22,870 nt of DNA from Sulfidibacterium sp964473395 (lineage in GTDB: Bacteria; Bacteroidota; Bacteroidia; Bacteroidales; F082). Of this stretch, positions 15,359-22,870 are shown piece after piece; positions within the stretch are counted from its first letter, which is position 1; every line of letters begins with the position of its first letter. The notes beneath the pieces are model-generated. The model saw only the letters and a program-made list of their open reading frames with translations. It was not told the origin of the DNA and did no database searches. The translations under genes and the position numbers were made by a program. The stretch lies in the NCBI GenBank assembly GCA_964473395.1, contig CAYYOW010000029.1, positions 1-22,870 of the forward strand. Reading direction: 5' to 3'.

Positions 15359-16687
15359 ATGAAAATAACAATGGTTGGCACGGGTTATGTAGGTTTAGTG
15401 ACCGGATCCTGTTTTGCCGAGATAGGTATCGATGTTACCTGTATTGATATTGATCAACGAAAAATTGAAAACCTGAAAAAAGGGATTTTACCCATTTATG
15501 AACCCGGTTTGGAAGAGCTGGTTAAAAGAAACCATGAAAAAGAGCGATTAAAATTCAGCACAGAGCTTTCGGAAAACCTGGATGGCGTTGACGTTGTTTT
15601 CGGTGCCGTGGGAACACCTCCGGATGAAGACGGTAGTGCCGATTTGAAATACGTTTTGGGGGTAGCCCATGAAGTGGGCCAAAATATGAACGACTACCTG
15701 CTGATGGTCACCAAGAGCACTGTTCCGGTGGGTACCGCTGAGAAAGTAAGGGCAGCCATCCAGGAAGAGCTGGACAAAAGAGGGGTGGACATCCCCTTTG
15801 ATGTGGCCTCTAATCCAGAGTTTCTGAAAGAAGGTGCCGCCGTGGATGACTTCCTGAAACCCGATCGTATTGTGGTGGGTCTTGACTCGGAAAAAGCCAA
15901 AAAAATTATGGAGCGGCTTTACAAGCCCTTCACCATGAATGGCCATCCGGTTATTTTTATGGATATCGTTTCCGCCGAAATGACGAAATATGCTGCGAAT
16001 GCTATGTTGGCCACCAAAATCAGTTTTATGAATGACGTTGCTAACCTGTGTGAGATTGTGGGTGCTGACGTTAATTCCGTTAGAAAAGGTATTGGCTCCG
16101 ATCGCAGGATAGGCCCCTATTTTATCTATCCCGGAACCGGTTATGGTGGATCCTGCTTCCCAAAAGATGTGAAAGCGCTTATCATGACAGCCGACAAAAA
16201 TGGTTACAACATGGAAGTACTGAAAGCAGTGGAAAACGTCAACGAGCGTCAGAAAGCGGTCCTTTTCGGAAAGGCCATGAACTATTTTGGCGGCGATTTG
16301 AAAGGGAAGACATTTGCCTTGTGGGGACTGGCTTTCAAACCACAAACCGATGACATGCGCGAAGCGCCATCGTTGGTACTCATTAAAAAACTACTGGATG
16401 CCGGTGCCAACGTAAAAGCCTACGATCCGGTTGCTCTGAAAGAAACCGAACGTATTTTAGGAGATGCCATACAATTGGTTGATGACCAATATGAAACCCT
16501 CATCGATGCAGATGGATTGTTTGTGGTTACCGAATGGCCTGAATTTAAATTTCCAAGCCTGAAAATAATAGACAAACTGTTAAAAGGCAAGGTTATCTTT
16601 GACGGCCGTAACATTTACAATCCTGAAGATATGGTGGAGGCAGGCTTCGACTACTTCGGCATTGGACGGAGCAACGTAAAAAAATAA
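15359..16687 (+). CDS. ugd: UDP-glucose 6-dehydrogenase
   Basis: This NAD-dependent enzyme oxidises UDP-glucose to UDP-glucuronate for surface polysaccharides. The 442-residue protein starts with a Rossmann motif, GTGYVGLVTGSCFAE. It has the VGTPP segment, the catalytic cysteine loop GTGYGGSCFPKD with Cys266, and the C-terminal WGLAFKPQTDDMREAPS that helps bind UDP. Length and motifs match the family, and nothing is missing. Its product is the substrate of the UDP-glucuronate decarboxylase encoded directly downstream, although an intrinsic terminator stands between the two genes. Confidence 0.96.
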   Translation: MKITMVGTGYVGLVTGSCFAEIGIDVTCIDIDQRKIENLKKGILPIYEPGLEELVKRNHEKERLKFSTELSENLDGVDVVFGAVGTPPDEDGSADLKYVLGVAHEVGQNMNDYLLMVTKSTVPVGTAEKVRAAIQEELDKRGVDIPFDVASNPEFLKEGAAVDDFLKPDRIVVGLDSEKAKKIMERLYKPFTMNGHPVIFMDIVSAEMTKYAANAMLATKISFMNDVANLCEIVGADVNSVRKGIGSDRRIGPYFIYPGTGYGGSCFPKDVKALIMTADKNGYNMEVLKAVENVNERQKAVLFGKAMNYFGGDLKGKTFALWGLAFKPQTDDMREAPSLVLIKKLLDAGANVKAYDPVALKETERILGDAIQLVDDQYETLIDADGLFVVTEWPEFKFPSLKIIDKLLKGKVIFDGRNIYNPEDMVEAGFDYFGIGRSNVKK

Positions 16688-16701
16688 ATTTTAATCTATT
16701 G

Positions 16702-16729
16702 ACTCCCGTACGTTAGTTCGGGAGTTTTT
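16702..16729 (+). terminator. Intrinsic terminator after ugd
   Basis: ACTCCCG (16702-16708) pairs with CGGGAGT (16719-16725), with two further inner pairs possible. It runs straight into five T residues (16725-16729). It is a textbook rho-independent terminator, 14 nt after the ugd stop codon and 14 nt before the next start. Confidence 0.85.
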
Positions 16730-16743
16730 AAATACCCTTTAGT

Positions 16744-17694
16744 ATGAAACGAATTCTTGTTACAGGAGGCGCAGGTTTTATCGGCTCGCATCTTTGCAAA
16801 CGCCTGTTGGATGAGGGAAATGAGGTCATCTCGCTCGACAACTATTTTACCGGACAAAAAAGAAACATCGTCTCCCTCATGGACAATCGCTATTTTGAGA
16901 TGGTGCGCCACGATGTGACCAGCCCCTATTTTGTGGAAGTCGATCAGATTTTCAATCTGGCCTGTCCCGCTTCTCCCATCCATTACCAGTACAATCCCAT
17001 AAAAACGGTAAAGACTTCGGTTATGGGTGCCATTAATATGCTGGGACTGGCAAAAAGAGTTCGTGCAACAATCCTGCAAGCTTCCACCAGTGAGGTATAC
17101 GGCGACCCACAGGTTCATCCGCAAACAGAAGATTACTGGGGACATGTGAACCCCATAGGGCCGCGTTCGTGCTACGATGAAGGCAAAAGAGTTTCTGAAA
17201 CCCTCTTTATGAATTACCATCATCAGAACAATGTAAAAATCAAGATTATCCGTATTTTCAACACCTATGGTCCCAACATGCATCCGCACGACGGCAGGGT
17301 GGTTTCCAACTTTATCATGCAGGCGCTTCACGGTAAGGACATAACCATATACGGCGACGGACAACAAACCCGCAGCTTTCAGTATGTGGATGACATGGTG
17401 GAAGGCATGCTGAAAATGATGGCCACGGAAGATGATTTCATCGGCCCCGTTAACATTGGAAATCCCGGTGAATTTACCATTCTGGAACTGGCTGAGAAAG
17501 TGATTGGTATGACCGGAAGTAAATCTAAAATTGTTTACCAGCCACTGCCAGCTGACGATCCCATGCAACGCAAACCGGATATCAGCCTTGCCAAAGAAAA
17601 GCTAAACTGGGAGCCGGAAGTTCATCTCGAAGAAGGGCTGAAGAAAACCATTACCTATTTTGAAAATCTCATTCGGGAAGATAAAGACGTTTGA
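16744..17694 (+). CDS. UDP-glucuronate decarboxylase (UDP-xylose synthase)
   Basis: This SDR-family enzyme oxidises, decarboxylates and re-reduces UDP-glucuronate to UDP-xylose with bound NAD. The 316-residue protein has TGGAGFIGSH (7-16) for NAD. Active-site residues are in ASTSEVYGDP (Thr115, Glu117), and the catalytic Tyr144-Lys148 pair is in SCYDEGKR. The segment EDYWGHVNPIGPRSCYDEGKR is highly characteristic of UXS and separates it from UDP-galactose epimerases and dTDP-glucose dehydratases. RSFQYVDD near residue 220 is also typical. It uses the product of the preceding ugd gene. Its stop lies 2 nt before the start of the RfbD-like gene, so these are co-translated. Confidence 0.93.
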   Translation: MKRILVTGGAGFIGSHLCKRLLDEGNEVISLDNYFTGQKRNIVSLMDNRYFEMVRHDVTSPYFVEVDQIFNLACPASPIHYQYNPIKTVKTSVMGAINMLGLAKRVRATILQASTSEVYGDPQVHPQTEDYWGHVNPIGPRSCYDEGKRVSETLFMNYHHQNNVKIKIIRIFNTYGPNMHPHDGRVVSNFIMQALHGKDITIYGDGQQTRSFQYVDDMVEGMLKMMATEDDFIGPVNIGNPGEFTILELAEKVIGMTGSKSKIVYQPLPADDPMQRKPDISLAKEKLNWEPEVHLEEGLKKTITYFENLIREDKDV

Positions 17695-17696
17695 TT

Positions 17697-18563
17697 ATGA
17701 AGGAAATTCTCGTTACCGGAAGCAACGGACAGCTGGGCTCTGAGATAAGGCAGCTGGAGAAACAATATCCCGGTTTTGCTTTTACCTATACCGATGTGGA
17801 CGAGCTGGATCTTACCGATGAAAAAGCGGTTGATGATTTTCTGAAAAGCGGGCAGTTTGACTTCTGCATCAACTGTGCAGCCTACACGGCAGTGGACAAA
17901 GCCGAGGACGACCATGAGCTGGCCAGGCTCATTAATTCCACCGCGGTGGAATACTTATCCAAAGCCTGTACTGCTCACCACTCTTTTCTGGTACATATCT
18001 CCACCGACTACGTTTTTGACGGTACTAATTACCGGCCATACACCGAAGCCGACCCACCCTCGCCCAACTCCATCTACGGTCTGACCAAACTCGAAGGGGA
18101 AAAAGCGATGAAGCAATTTGCTGGCCACGGACTAATTATCAGAACATCATGGCTCTATTCCTCTTTTGGAAACAATTTTGTAAAAACCATGCTCCGGCTC
18201 GGGAAAGAACGCGATACTCTGGGTGTGGTGGCCGACCAAATCGGAACGCCTACCTATGCCGGCGATTTGGCTCGGGCTATCCTGGATATTCTTTGCAGCA
18301 AAAAAATCAAAGAGAGTGTGAATATCTATCATTACAGTAACGAAGGCGTTATCAGCTGGTACGATTTTGCGCAGGCAATTATGCACGAGTCGGGAACCTC
18401 ATGCAGGATAAGTGCCATTGAGTCAAAAGATTTTCCGGCCAAAGCTAACCGGCCGTTTTACAGCGTGCTAAACAAAGCCAAAATTAAAAATGATTTCGGG
18501 TTGGAAGTACCCTATTGGCTAGAAAGTCTGAAACTGGTTTTGGAACAATTAAAAAGCAGTTAA
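17697..18563 (+). CDS. rfbD: dTDP-4-dehydrorhamnose reductase family protein (RfbD-like)
   Basis: RfbD reduces dTDP-4-keto-L-rhamnose to dTDP-L-rhamnose, the last step of the pathway. The 288-residue SDR protein has TGSNGQLGSEI (7-17) for NAD(P), STDYVFDG (102-109), and the catalytic Tyr127-Lys131 pair in IYGLTKLEGEK. GTPTYAGDLARAI near residue 185 is typical of RfbD. A TTG at 17691 could open two extra codons (overlapping the previous stop region), but the ATG at 17697 gives the normal MKEILVTGSNGQ start, so I chose it. It sits 2 nt after the UDP-xylose synthase gene and 1 nt before the mutase. No rfbA, rfbB or rfbC is in the window, so the partners must be elsewhere or the substrate differs. 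Confidence 0.88.
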   Translation: MKEILVTGSNGQLGSEIRQLEKQYPGFAFTYTDVDELDLTDEKAVDDFLKSGQFDFCINCAAYTAVDKAEDDHELARLINSTAVEYLSKACTAHHSFLVHISTDYVFDGTNYRPYTEADPPSPNSIYGLTKLEGEKAMKQFAGHGLIIRTSWLYSSFGNNFVKTMLRLGKERDTLGVVADQIGTPTYAGDLARAILDILCSKKIKESVNIYHYSNEGVISWYDFAQAIMHESGTSCRISAIESKDFPAKANRPFYSVLNKAKIKNDFGLEVPYWLESLKLVLEQLKSS

Positions 18564-18564
18564 C

Positions 18565-20304
18565 ATGAAAACAGAAATAGATCAAAATGTTATAGACAAA
18601 GCCAACAGCTGGCTTACCGGCGCTTACGACGAAGAAACCAAACAAGCCGTTCGCAACATGATGGAAAATAACCCGAAGGAACTTACCGAGGCTTTTTACC
18701 GCGATCTGGAGTTTGGCACCGGGGGGCTGCGTGGTATCATGGGAGCCGGCTCCAACCGGATGAACAAATACACTGTGGGCATGGCTACCCAGGGCTTTAG
18801 CAACTATCTGAAAGCTAATTTTCCAGATAAAGAGCAAATCAGTGTTGCCATTGCCTGTGACTCCCGAAACAACAGCCGCTATTTTTCCGAGGTGGCTGCC
18901 AACATATTCTCGGCCAACGGATTTAAGGTCTTTCTTTTTGATGACCTTCGGCCCACACCGGAGCTCTCTTTTGCCATTCGTCATTTGAAATGCCAGGGAG
19001 GTATTATGATTACTGCTTCACACAATCCCAAAGAATACAACGGATACAAAGCCTACTGGCAAGATGGCGGCCAGCTGATTAGTCCCCATGATAAGAATGT
19101 AATAGCCGAAGTGGAAAAAATCGGGAGTATCGATGAAATCAGTTTTACCGGAAACCCTGCTCTGATTGAGACCATTGGCGAAGAGGTGGACAAAATATAT
19201 TTGGAAAAAGTAAAGGCACTCTCACTTTCGCCGGAAGTTATCGAACGTCAAAAAAATTTCAGTATTGTTTACACACCACTGCACGGTACAGGCATTAAGC
19301 TGGTTCCCGATTCATTGAAAAAGTTCGGCTTTACCAACGTTCATATTGTTGAACAACAAGCTGTTCCCGATGGTAATTTCCCCACCGTGGTCTCTCCCAA
19401 TCCGGAGGAACCCGCCGCGCTGGAGCTGGCCATCCGGAAAGCCAAAGCCATTAACGCCGATTTGGTCATGGCTACCGACCCCGATGGCGACCGCGTGGGT
19501 ATTGCGGTTCGTAATGGTGACAATTTTATCCTTCTAAATGGAAACCAGGCTGCTTCGCTGCTCATCAACTACCTGCTGACTAAGTGGTCGGAGAACGGCA
19601 AGCTTACCGATAACGAGTTCATTGTCAAAACTATCGTAACTTCAGAGTTACTTTTCGACCTTGCAGAAAAATACAACGTTGCACATTATGATGTACTCAC
19701 CGGCTTCAAATACATTGCCGACATCATCAAGCGTCTCGAAGGCGAAAAAATCTTCATTGGTGGTGGCGAAGAGAGCTACGGCTACCTTGTGGGAGATTTT
19801 GTCCGCGACAAAGATGCTGTTATCTCCTGTTCCATGATTGCCGAAACAGCGGCTTGGGCTGCCGACAAAGGAACAAGCTTATACGAGATGCTGAAAGAGC
19901 TGTATTTGGAATTCGGGTTTTACAAAGAAAAGCTGGTTTCCATTGTCAGAAAAGGGAAAGCGGGCGCTGAAGAGATCCAAAAAATTATGGATAATTTCCG
20001 TACGCATCCCCCCAAAACGCTGGGAGGCTCCAAAGTGGTGTGTATCAAAGATTACGAAAGTAGTATAAACCATGATTTGGTGACGGACATCAAGAAGCCC
20101 ATCGACCTGCCCAAATCCAACGTGTTGCAGTTTTTCACTGAAAACGGTTCTAAAGTAAGTGTACGTCCTTCGGGTACCGAGCCGAAAATAAAATTCTATT
20201 TCGGACTCAAAGGGGAGCTGAAAAAGAGAGAAAATTTTGATAAGGTAAACGAAATGTTAGAAGCACAAATTGAGGATATTGTGTGCGAATTGAAGCTAAA
20301 GTGA
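18565..20304 (+). CDS. Phosphoglucomutase/phosphomannomutase-type phospho-sugar mutase
   Basis: This alpha-D-phosphohexomutase family enzyme most likely interconverts glucose 6-phosphate and glucose 1-phosphate, the precursor of UDP- and dTDP-glucose. The four domain signatures are in order: the phosphoserine loop TASHNP with Ser152, the Mg-binding DPDGDR at 305-310, the sugar-binding GGGEESYG at 399-406, and the phosphate-binding RPSGTEPK at 534-541. At 579 residues with an N-terminal FGTGGLRG, it belongs with the longer PGM2/PgcA-like group and not the 450-residue ManB/GlmM group. That group can also act on pentose phosphates, so substrate choice is open. It begins 1 nt after the rfbD stop, in the same transcript. 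Confidence 0.92.
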   Translation: MKTEIDQNVIDKANSWLTGAYDEETKQAVRNMMENNPKELTEAFYRDLEFGTGGLRGIMGAGSNRMNKYTVGMATQGFSNYLKANFPDKEQISVAIACDSRNNSRYFSEVAANIFSANGFKVFLFDDLRPTPELSFAIRHLKCQGGIMITASHNPKEYNGYKAYWQDGGQLISPHDKNVIAEVEKIGSIDEISFTGNPALIETIGEEVDKIYLEKVKALSLSPEVIERQKNFSIVYTPLHGTGIKLVPDSLKKFGFTNVHIVEQQAVPDGNFPTVVSPNPEEPAALELAIRKAKAINADLVMATDPDGDRVGIAVRNGDNFILLNGNQAASLLINYLLTKWSENGKLTDNEFIVKTIVTSELLFDLAEKYNVAHYDVLTGFKYIADIIKRLEGEKIFIGGGEESYGYLVGDFVRDKDAVISCSMIAETAAWAADKGTSLYEMLKELYLEFGFYKEKLVSIVRKGKAGAEEIQKIMDNFRTHPPKTLGGSKVVCIKDYESSINHDLVTDIKKPIDLPKSNVLQFFTENGSKVSVRPSGTEPKIKFYFGLKGELKKRENFDKVNEMLEAQIEDIVCELKLK

Positions 20305-20406
20305 ACCTTCAAGCACCCAATCCTGCTCTGATGCATTCTTCATTCGTCATTCCTTTTGGCCCTCTAAAACAAATTCTATACATGAACTTTATGAAGAAAA
20401 AGAAGC

Positions 20407-20414
20407 TACTTTTG
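20407..20414 (+). promoter_or_regulatory. Bacteroidota-type -7 element for the DUF5063-type gene
   Basis: TACTTTTG is a full TAnnTTTG match, ending 17 nt before the ATG at 20432. The 127-nt spacer before the gene shows no clear terminator for the upstream mutase gene and no -33 element. Confidence 0.45.
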
Positions 20415-20431
20415 CAAAAAATAATTGAAGA

Positions 20432-20989
20432 ATGAGCAACGCACCCGCCGACATCACTTTAAAAAAGCCTGTTTTGGAGATGCTGACAGTAGCCAACGAG
20501 TATTGTTATTATTTCGAGCATTTGGGAAAGAAGAGACATACCGAAATTCTGGAATTTGTTTCCCGTATCGGGCCGTTGCTCTACCTGAAGGGGAGTCTGA
20601 TTCCCAACATAGAGGTTGAGAATCCGGAGGCTAACGAACGGTTCTTCACTCCCGAAGAGTGGGAAACGCTGTTTTATGCACTACGAGAAATTTTTGGAAA
20701 GCATGATGAATTCTGGATTATCGACCCTCAATATATCAATGAAAATGAGCCGTTGAAAGCCAGTCTCTCGGAAAATATGACCGATATTTATCAGGATATG
20801 AAAGATTTCATTCTACTCTACCAGCGAAATACTTACGCCGCCAGGCAAAATGCCGTAAATGAAATACGGAAACTTTATGTCACTCATTGGGGCTACCGCG
20901 TTACGAATATCATGCCGAAGGTGCATCACCTGCTTTATGAGGAAGATGCTGACACGCTACCATTCATGCATTCGATAGATATGTTTTAA
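20432..20989 (+). CDS. DUF5063-type protein of unknown function
   Basis: The 185-residue protein resembles the small, mostly helical DUF5063 proteins found across Bacteroidota. Its cues are the N-terminal VLEMLTVANEYCYYFEH, the ILEFVSRIGPLLYLKGSLIP segment, the acidic SENMTDIYQDMKDFILLYQ helix near residues 125-145, and the YVTHWGYRVTNIMPKVHHLLYE end. The family assignment is from memory of this pattern. There is no signal peptide, membrane segment or recognisable catalytic motif, so it is probably a cytoplasmic protein. It has its own promoter-like element and a terminator, so it is probably monocistronic. Position gives no functional clue: the neighbours are a sugar mutase and an iron transporter. 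Confidence 0.8.
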   Translation: MSNAPADITLKKPVLEMLTVANEYCYYFEHLGKKRHTEILEFVSRIGPLLYLKGSLIPNIEVENPEANERFFTPEEWETLFYALREIFGKHDEFWIIDPQYINENEPLKASLSENMTDIYQDMKDFILLYQRNTYAARQNAVNEIRKLYVTHWGYRVTNIMPKVHHLLYEEDADTLPFMHSIDMF

Positions 20990-21002
20990 AACGTTGGCCG
21001 TG

Positions 21003-21027
21003 AATACCCTGAATAAGGTATTTTTTT
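21003..21027 (+). terminator. Intrinsic terminator after the DUF5063-type gene
   Basis: AATACC (21003-21008) pairs with GGTATT (21017-21022) around an 8-nt loop and continues into a run of seven T (21021-21027). It lies 13 nt after the stop codon and before the feoAB start. Confidence 0.75.
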
Positions 21028-21071
21028 ATTATTAGAAAGAGGCTTAATTTGCAAAAAAATCTTTAGAAGAT

Positions 21072-22870
21072 ATGACCCTGGCAGAGCTAAAAACGGGAGA
21101 GAAAGGAATCATTACAAAAGTACGCGGCCGGGGTGCCTTTCGCAAGCGCATCATTGAGATGGGTTTTGTGGTGGGCAAACAGGTTATTGTGATAAAGAAT
21201 GCCCCGCTGAAGGATCCGGTGGAGTACAACATTATGGGATACGAAGTCTCGTTGCGCCGCAGCGAAGCCGACCTGATAGAGGTAACCAAAGACCTGACTT
21301 TCGAGAGCAAGGACAACAAATTCAGAGGCACATTTGAACTGGAAGAGACGCTGAATCTGGTTTCCGGCGTGGCACGTAGCAAAGTAATCAACGTAGCTCT
21401 GGTTGGTAATCCCAATTGCGGCAAAACCACCATTTTCAATTTTGCTTCACACTCCAAAGAAAAAGTCGGAAACTACGGAGGTGTCACCATCGATGCAAAA
21501 CAGGCTGTTTTCATGCACCGCGGCTACACTTTCAAACTGGTTGACTTACCCGGAACGTACTCAATTACAAGCTATACGCCCGAAGAGCTTTATGTTCGCG
21601 ATCACATCATAAATGAGCTTCCCGATATTATCCTGAACGTGGTGGACACCTCCAATCTGGAGCGAAATCTTTATCTCACCACGCAGCTCATCGATATGGA
21701 TATGAAGGTGGTGATCGCCCTGAACATGTGGGATGAATTTCTGGCAAAAGGCGACCAATTCGATTACGAGGCACTGTCAAAGATGGTCGGTATCCCGATG
21801 GTGCATACGATTGGCTCAAAAGGAAGAGGCATCGGTAAACTTTTTAACAAATTGATTGAAGTTTACGAAGAAAAAGAGCCTACCGTACGACATATCCATA
21901 TCAACTACGGACATCTCATCGAGAATGCTATCCGGGAATTGCAGGTTCTCATCAACAAATCAGGCAATGAGGCACTAACAGCTAAAATTTCTCCCCGTTA
22001 TTTATCGCTGAAACTTTTGGAACGCGACGCTCAGGAGATCATAAGGGTAAAGAAATTCTGTGTTAATGCTGACAAAATTCTCGCCTTTGCTGAGGAGCTG
22101 TCCAGAGATATTGAGAAACAGCGAAATGAAACTATGGAGACCATCATTACCGATGCCAAATACGGTTTCATTGAAGGCGCTCTGCGCGAAACACTAAAGC
22201 CTGCTAAAGAGAAAGACAAAATCACCATAAGCCGGATTATTGACACAGTGGTTACCGGAAAATTACTGAGTTATCCCATTTTTCTATTTGCCATGTGGCT
22301 AACTTTTCAGGCTACCTTTTATATCGGCGACTACCCCATGCAATGGATTCAAATGGGAGTTAACTGGCTGGGGGAGATTTTCACACGGATTCTTCCTCCC
22401 AATGCTTTTCGCGACATGATCGTGGATGGTATCATTGGTGGTGTGGGCGGCGTCATCATCTTTTTGCCCAATATTCTCATCCTGTTCTTCTTTATCACAC
22501 TCATGGAGGCTTCCGGATACATGGCACGGGTGGCCTTTATTGTGGATAAGCTTATGCACAAAATCGGACTTCACGGCAAATCGTTTGTGCCCATGCTCAT
22601 GGGATTTGGATGTAATGTACCGGCTATCATGGCCACACGAACCATTGAAAACAAAAACGACCGGCTGGTTACCATGCTCATCATTCCGTTCATGTCGTGC
22701 AGCGCCCGTTATCCTGTTTATATTCTAATTATCGGTGCTTTCTTTGCTTCCTACCAAGGAACTCTTCTGTTTGGGATTTACCTTTTCGGCATTTTTCTAG
22801 CCGGTATTATGGCATGGGTTTTCAAGAAAACCATTTTCAAAGCCAGCACCATACCCTTTGTCATGGAGCT
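21072..22870 (+). CDS. feoB: FeoAB fusion, ferrous iron transporter (3' end missing)
   Basis: The frame is open from the ATG at 21072 to the window edge, giving 599 residues of an incomplete protein. Residues 1-75 are a FeoA-like SH3 domain (MTLAELKTGEKGIITKV, then GYEVSLRRSEADLIEV). A FeoB GTPase domain follows: G1 GNPNCGKT (112-119), G2 within GVTID, G3 DLPGT, and NMWDE in the G4 place. The first membrane segments begin near residue 395. The conserved pore motifs GFGCNVPAIMATR and IPFMSCSARYPVY are present. FeoB imports Fe2+ across the inner membrane, mainly under low oxygen. FeoA-FeoB fusions are common in Bacteroidota. A weak purine stretch (AGAAG) precedes the start. The C-terminal transmembrane half lies outside the window. 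Confidence 0.95.
   Translation, partial: MTLAELKTGEKGIITKVRGRGAFRKRIIEMGFVVGKQVIVIKNAPLKDPVEYNIMGYEVSLRRSEADLIEVTKDLTFESKDNKFRGTFELEETLNLVSGVARSKVINVALVGNPNCGKTTIFNFASHSKEKVGNYGGVTIDAKQAVFMHRGYTFKLVDLPGTYSITSYTPEELYVRDHIINELPDIILNVVDTSNLERNLYLTTQLIDMDMKVVIALNMWDEFLAKGDQFDYEALSKMVGIPMVHTIGSKGRGIGKLFNKLIEVYEEKEPTVRHIHINYGHLIENAIRELQVLINKSGNEALTAKISPRYLSLKLLERDAQEIIRVKKFCVNADKILAFAEELSRDIEKQRNETMETIITDAKYGFIEGALRETLKPAKEKDKITISRIIDTVVTGKLLSYPIFLFAMWLTFQATFYIGDYPMQWIQMGVNWLGEIFTRILPPNAFRDMIVDGIIGGVGGVIIFLPNILILFFFITLMEASGYMARVAFIVDKLMHKIGLHGKSFVPMLMGFGCNVPAIMATRTIENKNDRLVTMLIIPFMSCSARYPVYILIIGAFFASYQGTLLFGIYLFGIFLAGIMAWVFKKTIFKASTIPFVME

Noticed and set aside
15548..16345. 265-codon minus-strand reading frame inside ugd
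   Set aside because: It is antisense to conserved UDP-glucose dehydrogenase with no family features.
16696..17568. 290-codon minus-strand reading frame opposite the UDP-xylose synthase gene
   Set aside because: Despite its length, the + strand encodes every motif of the UDP-glucuronate decarboxylase family. The antisense product has no recognisable features, and its 3' end runs through the ugd terminator.
17691..17697. TTG start for the RfbD-like protein
   Set aside because: It would overlap the UDP-xylose synthase stop and add residues before the normal MKEILVTG start. ATG at 17697 fits the family better.

Overview
The window looks like a chromosomal segment of a Bacteroidota bacterium, probably class Bacteroidia. 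The clues are promoters resembling the TAnnTTTG consensus of that phylum, translation starts that mostly lack a strong Shine-Dalgarno site, a FeoA-FeoB fusion, a DUF5063-type protein, and a secreted S9 peptidase closely resembling Porphyromonas DPP5. No tRNA, rRNA, CRISPR array, integrase or transposase is visible.

Region 1 (1-10434) is a cluster for a bidirectional NAD-linked [NiFe]-hydrogenase (group 3d, Hox type). Eight genes run on the + strand: hoxF (NADH/FMN subunit with a fused NuoE-like domain), hoxU (Fe-S relay), hoxY (small subunit), hoxH (large subunit), a hoxW-like maturation protease, a dihydroorotate-dehydrogenase-like flavoprotein, hypA and hypB. Divergently, on the - strand, hypC-hypD-hypE supply the Fe(CN)2CO maturation machinery. 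hypF, which makes the carbamoyl donor for cyanide synthesis, is not in the window. A partial zinc-ribbon protein of unknown role converges on hypE. The DHOD-like protein is the least explained member: it keeps the FMN fold but has Ile where the catalytic Cys/Ser should be.

Region 2 (10435-15358) starts with an 8-nt tandem repeat that begins inside the end of hypB, followed by a compound palindrome. Two single genes for exported proteins follow: a two-part beta-sandwich plus clan GH-A-like glycoside hydrolase, and an S9 dipeptidyl-peptidase (DPP5-like). A strong hairpin closes this region.

Region 3 (15359-20304) encodes sugar-nucleotide enzymes for surface polysaccharide: UDP-glucose dehydrogenase, UDP-glucuronate decarboxylase (UDP-xylose synthase), an RfbD-like reductase and a phosphoglucomutase-type enzyme. 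The last three are almost gapless. An intrinsic terminator separates the first from the rest.

Region 4 (20305-22870) holds a DUF5063-type protein of unknown function and the start of a feoAB ferrous-iron transporter gene that runs off the end of the window. Iron uptake is physiologically compatible with an anaerobic, hydrogenase-bearing organism, but no regulatory link is visible.
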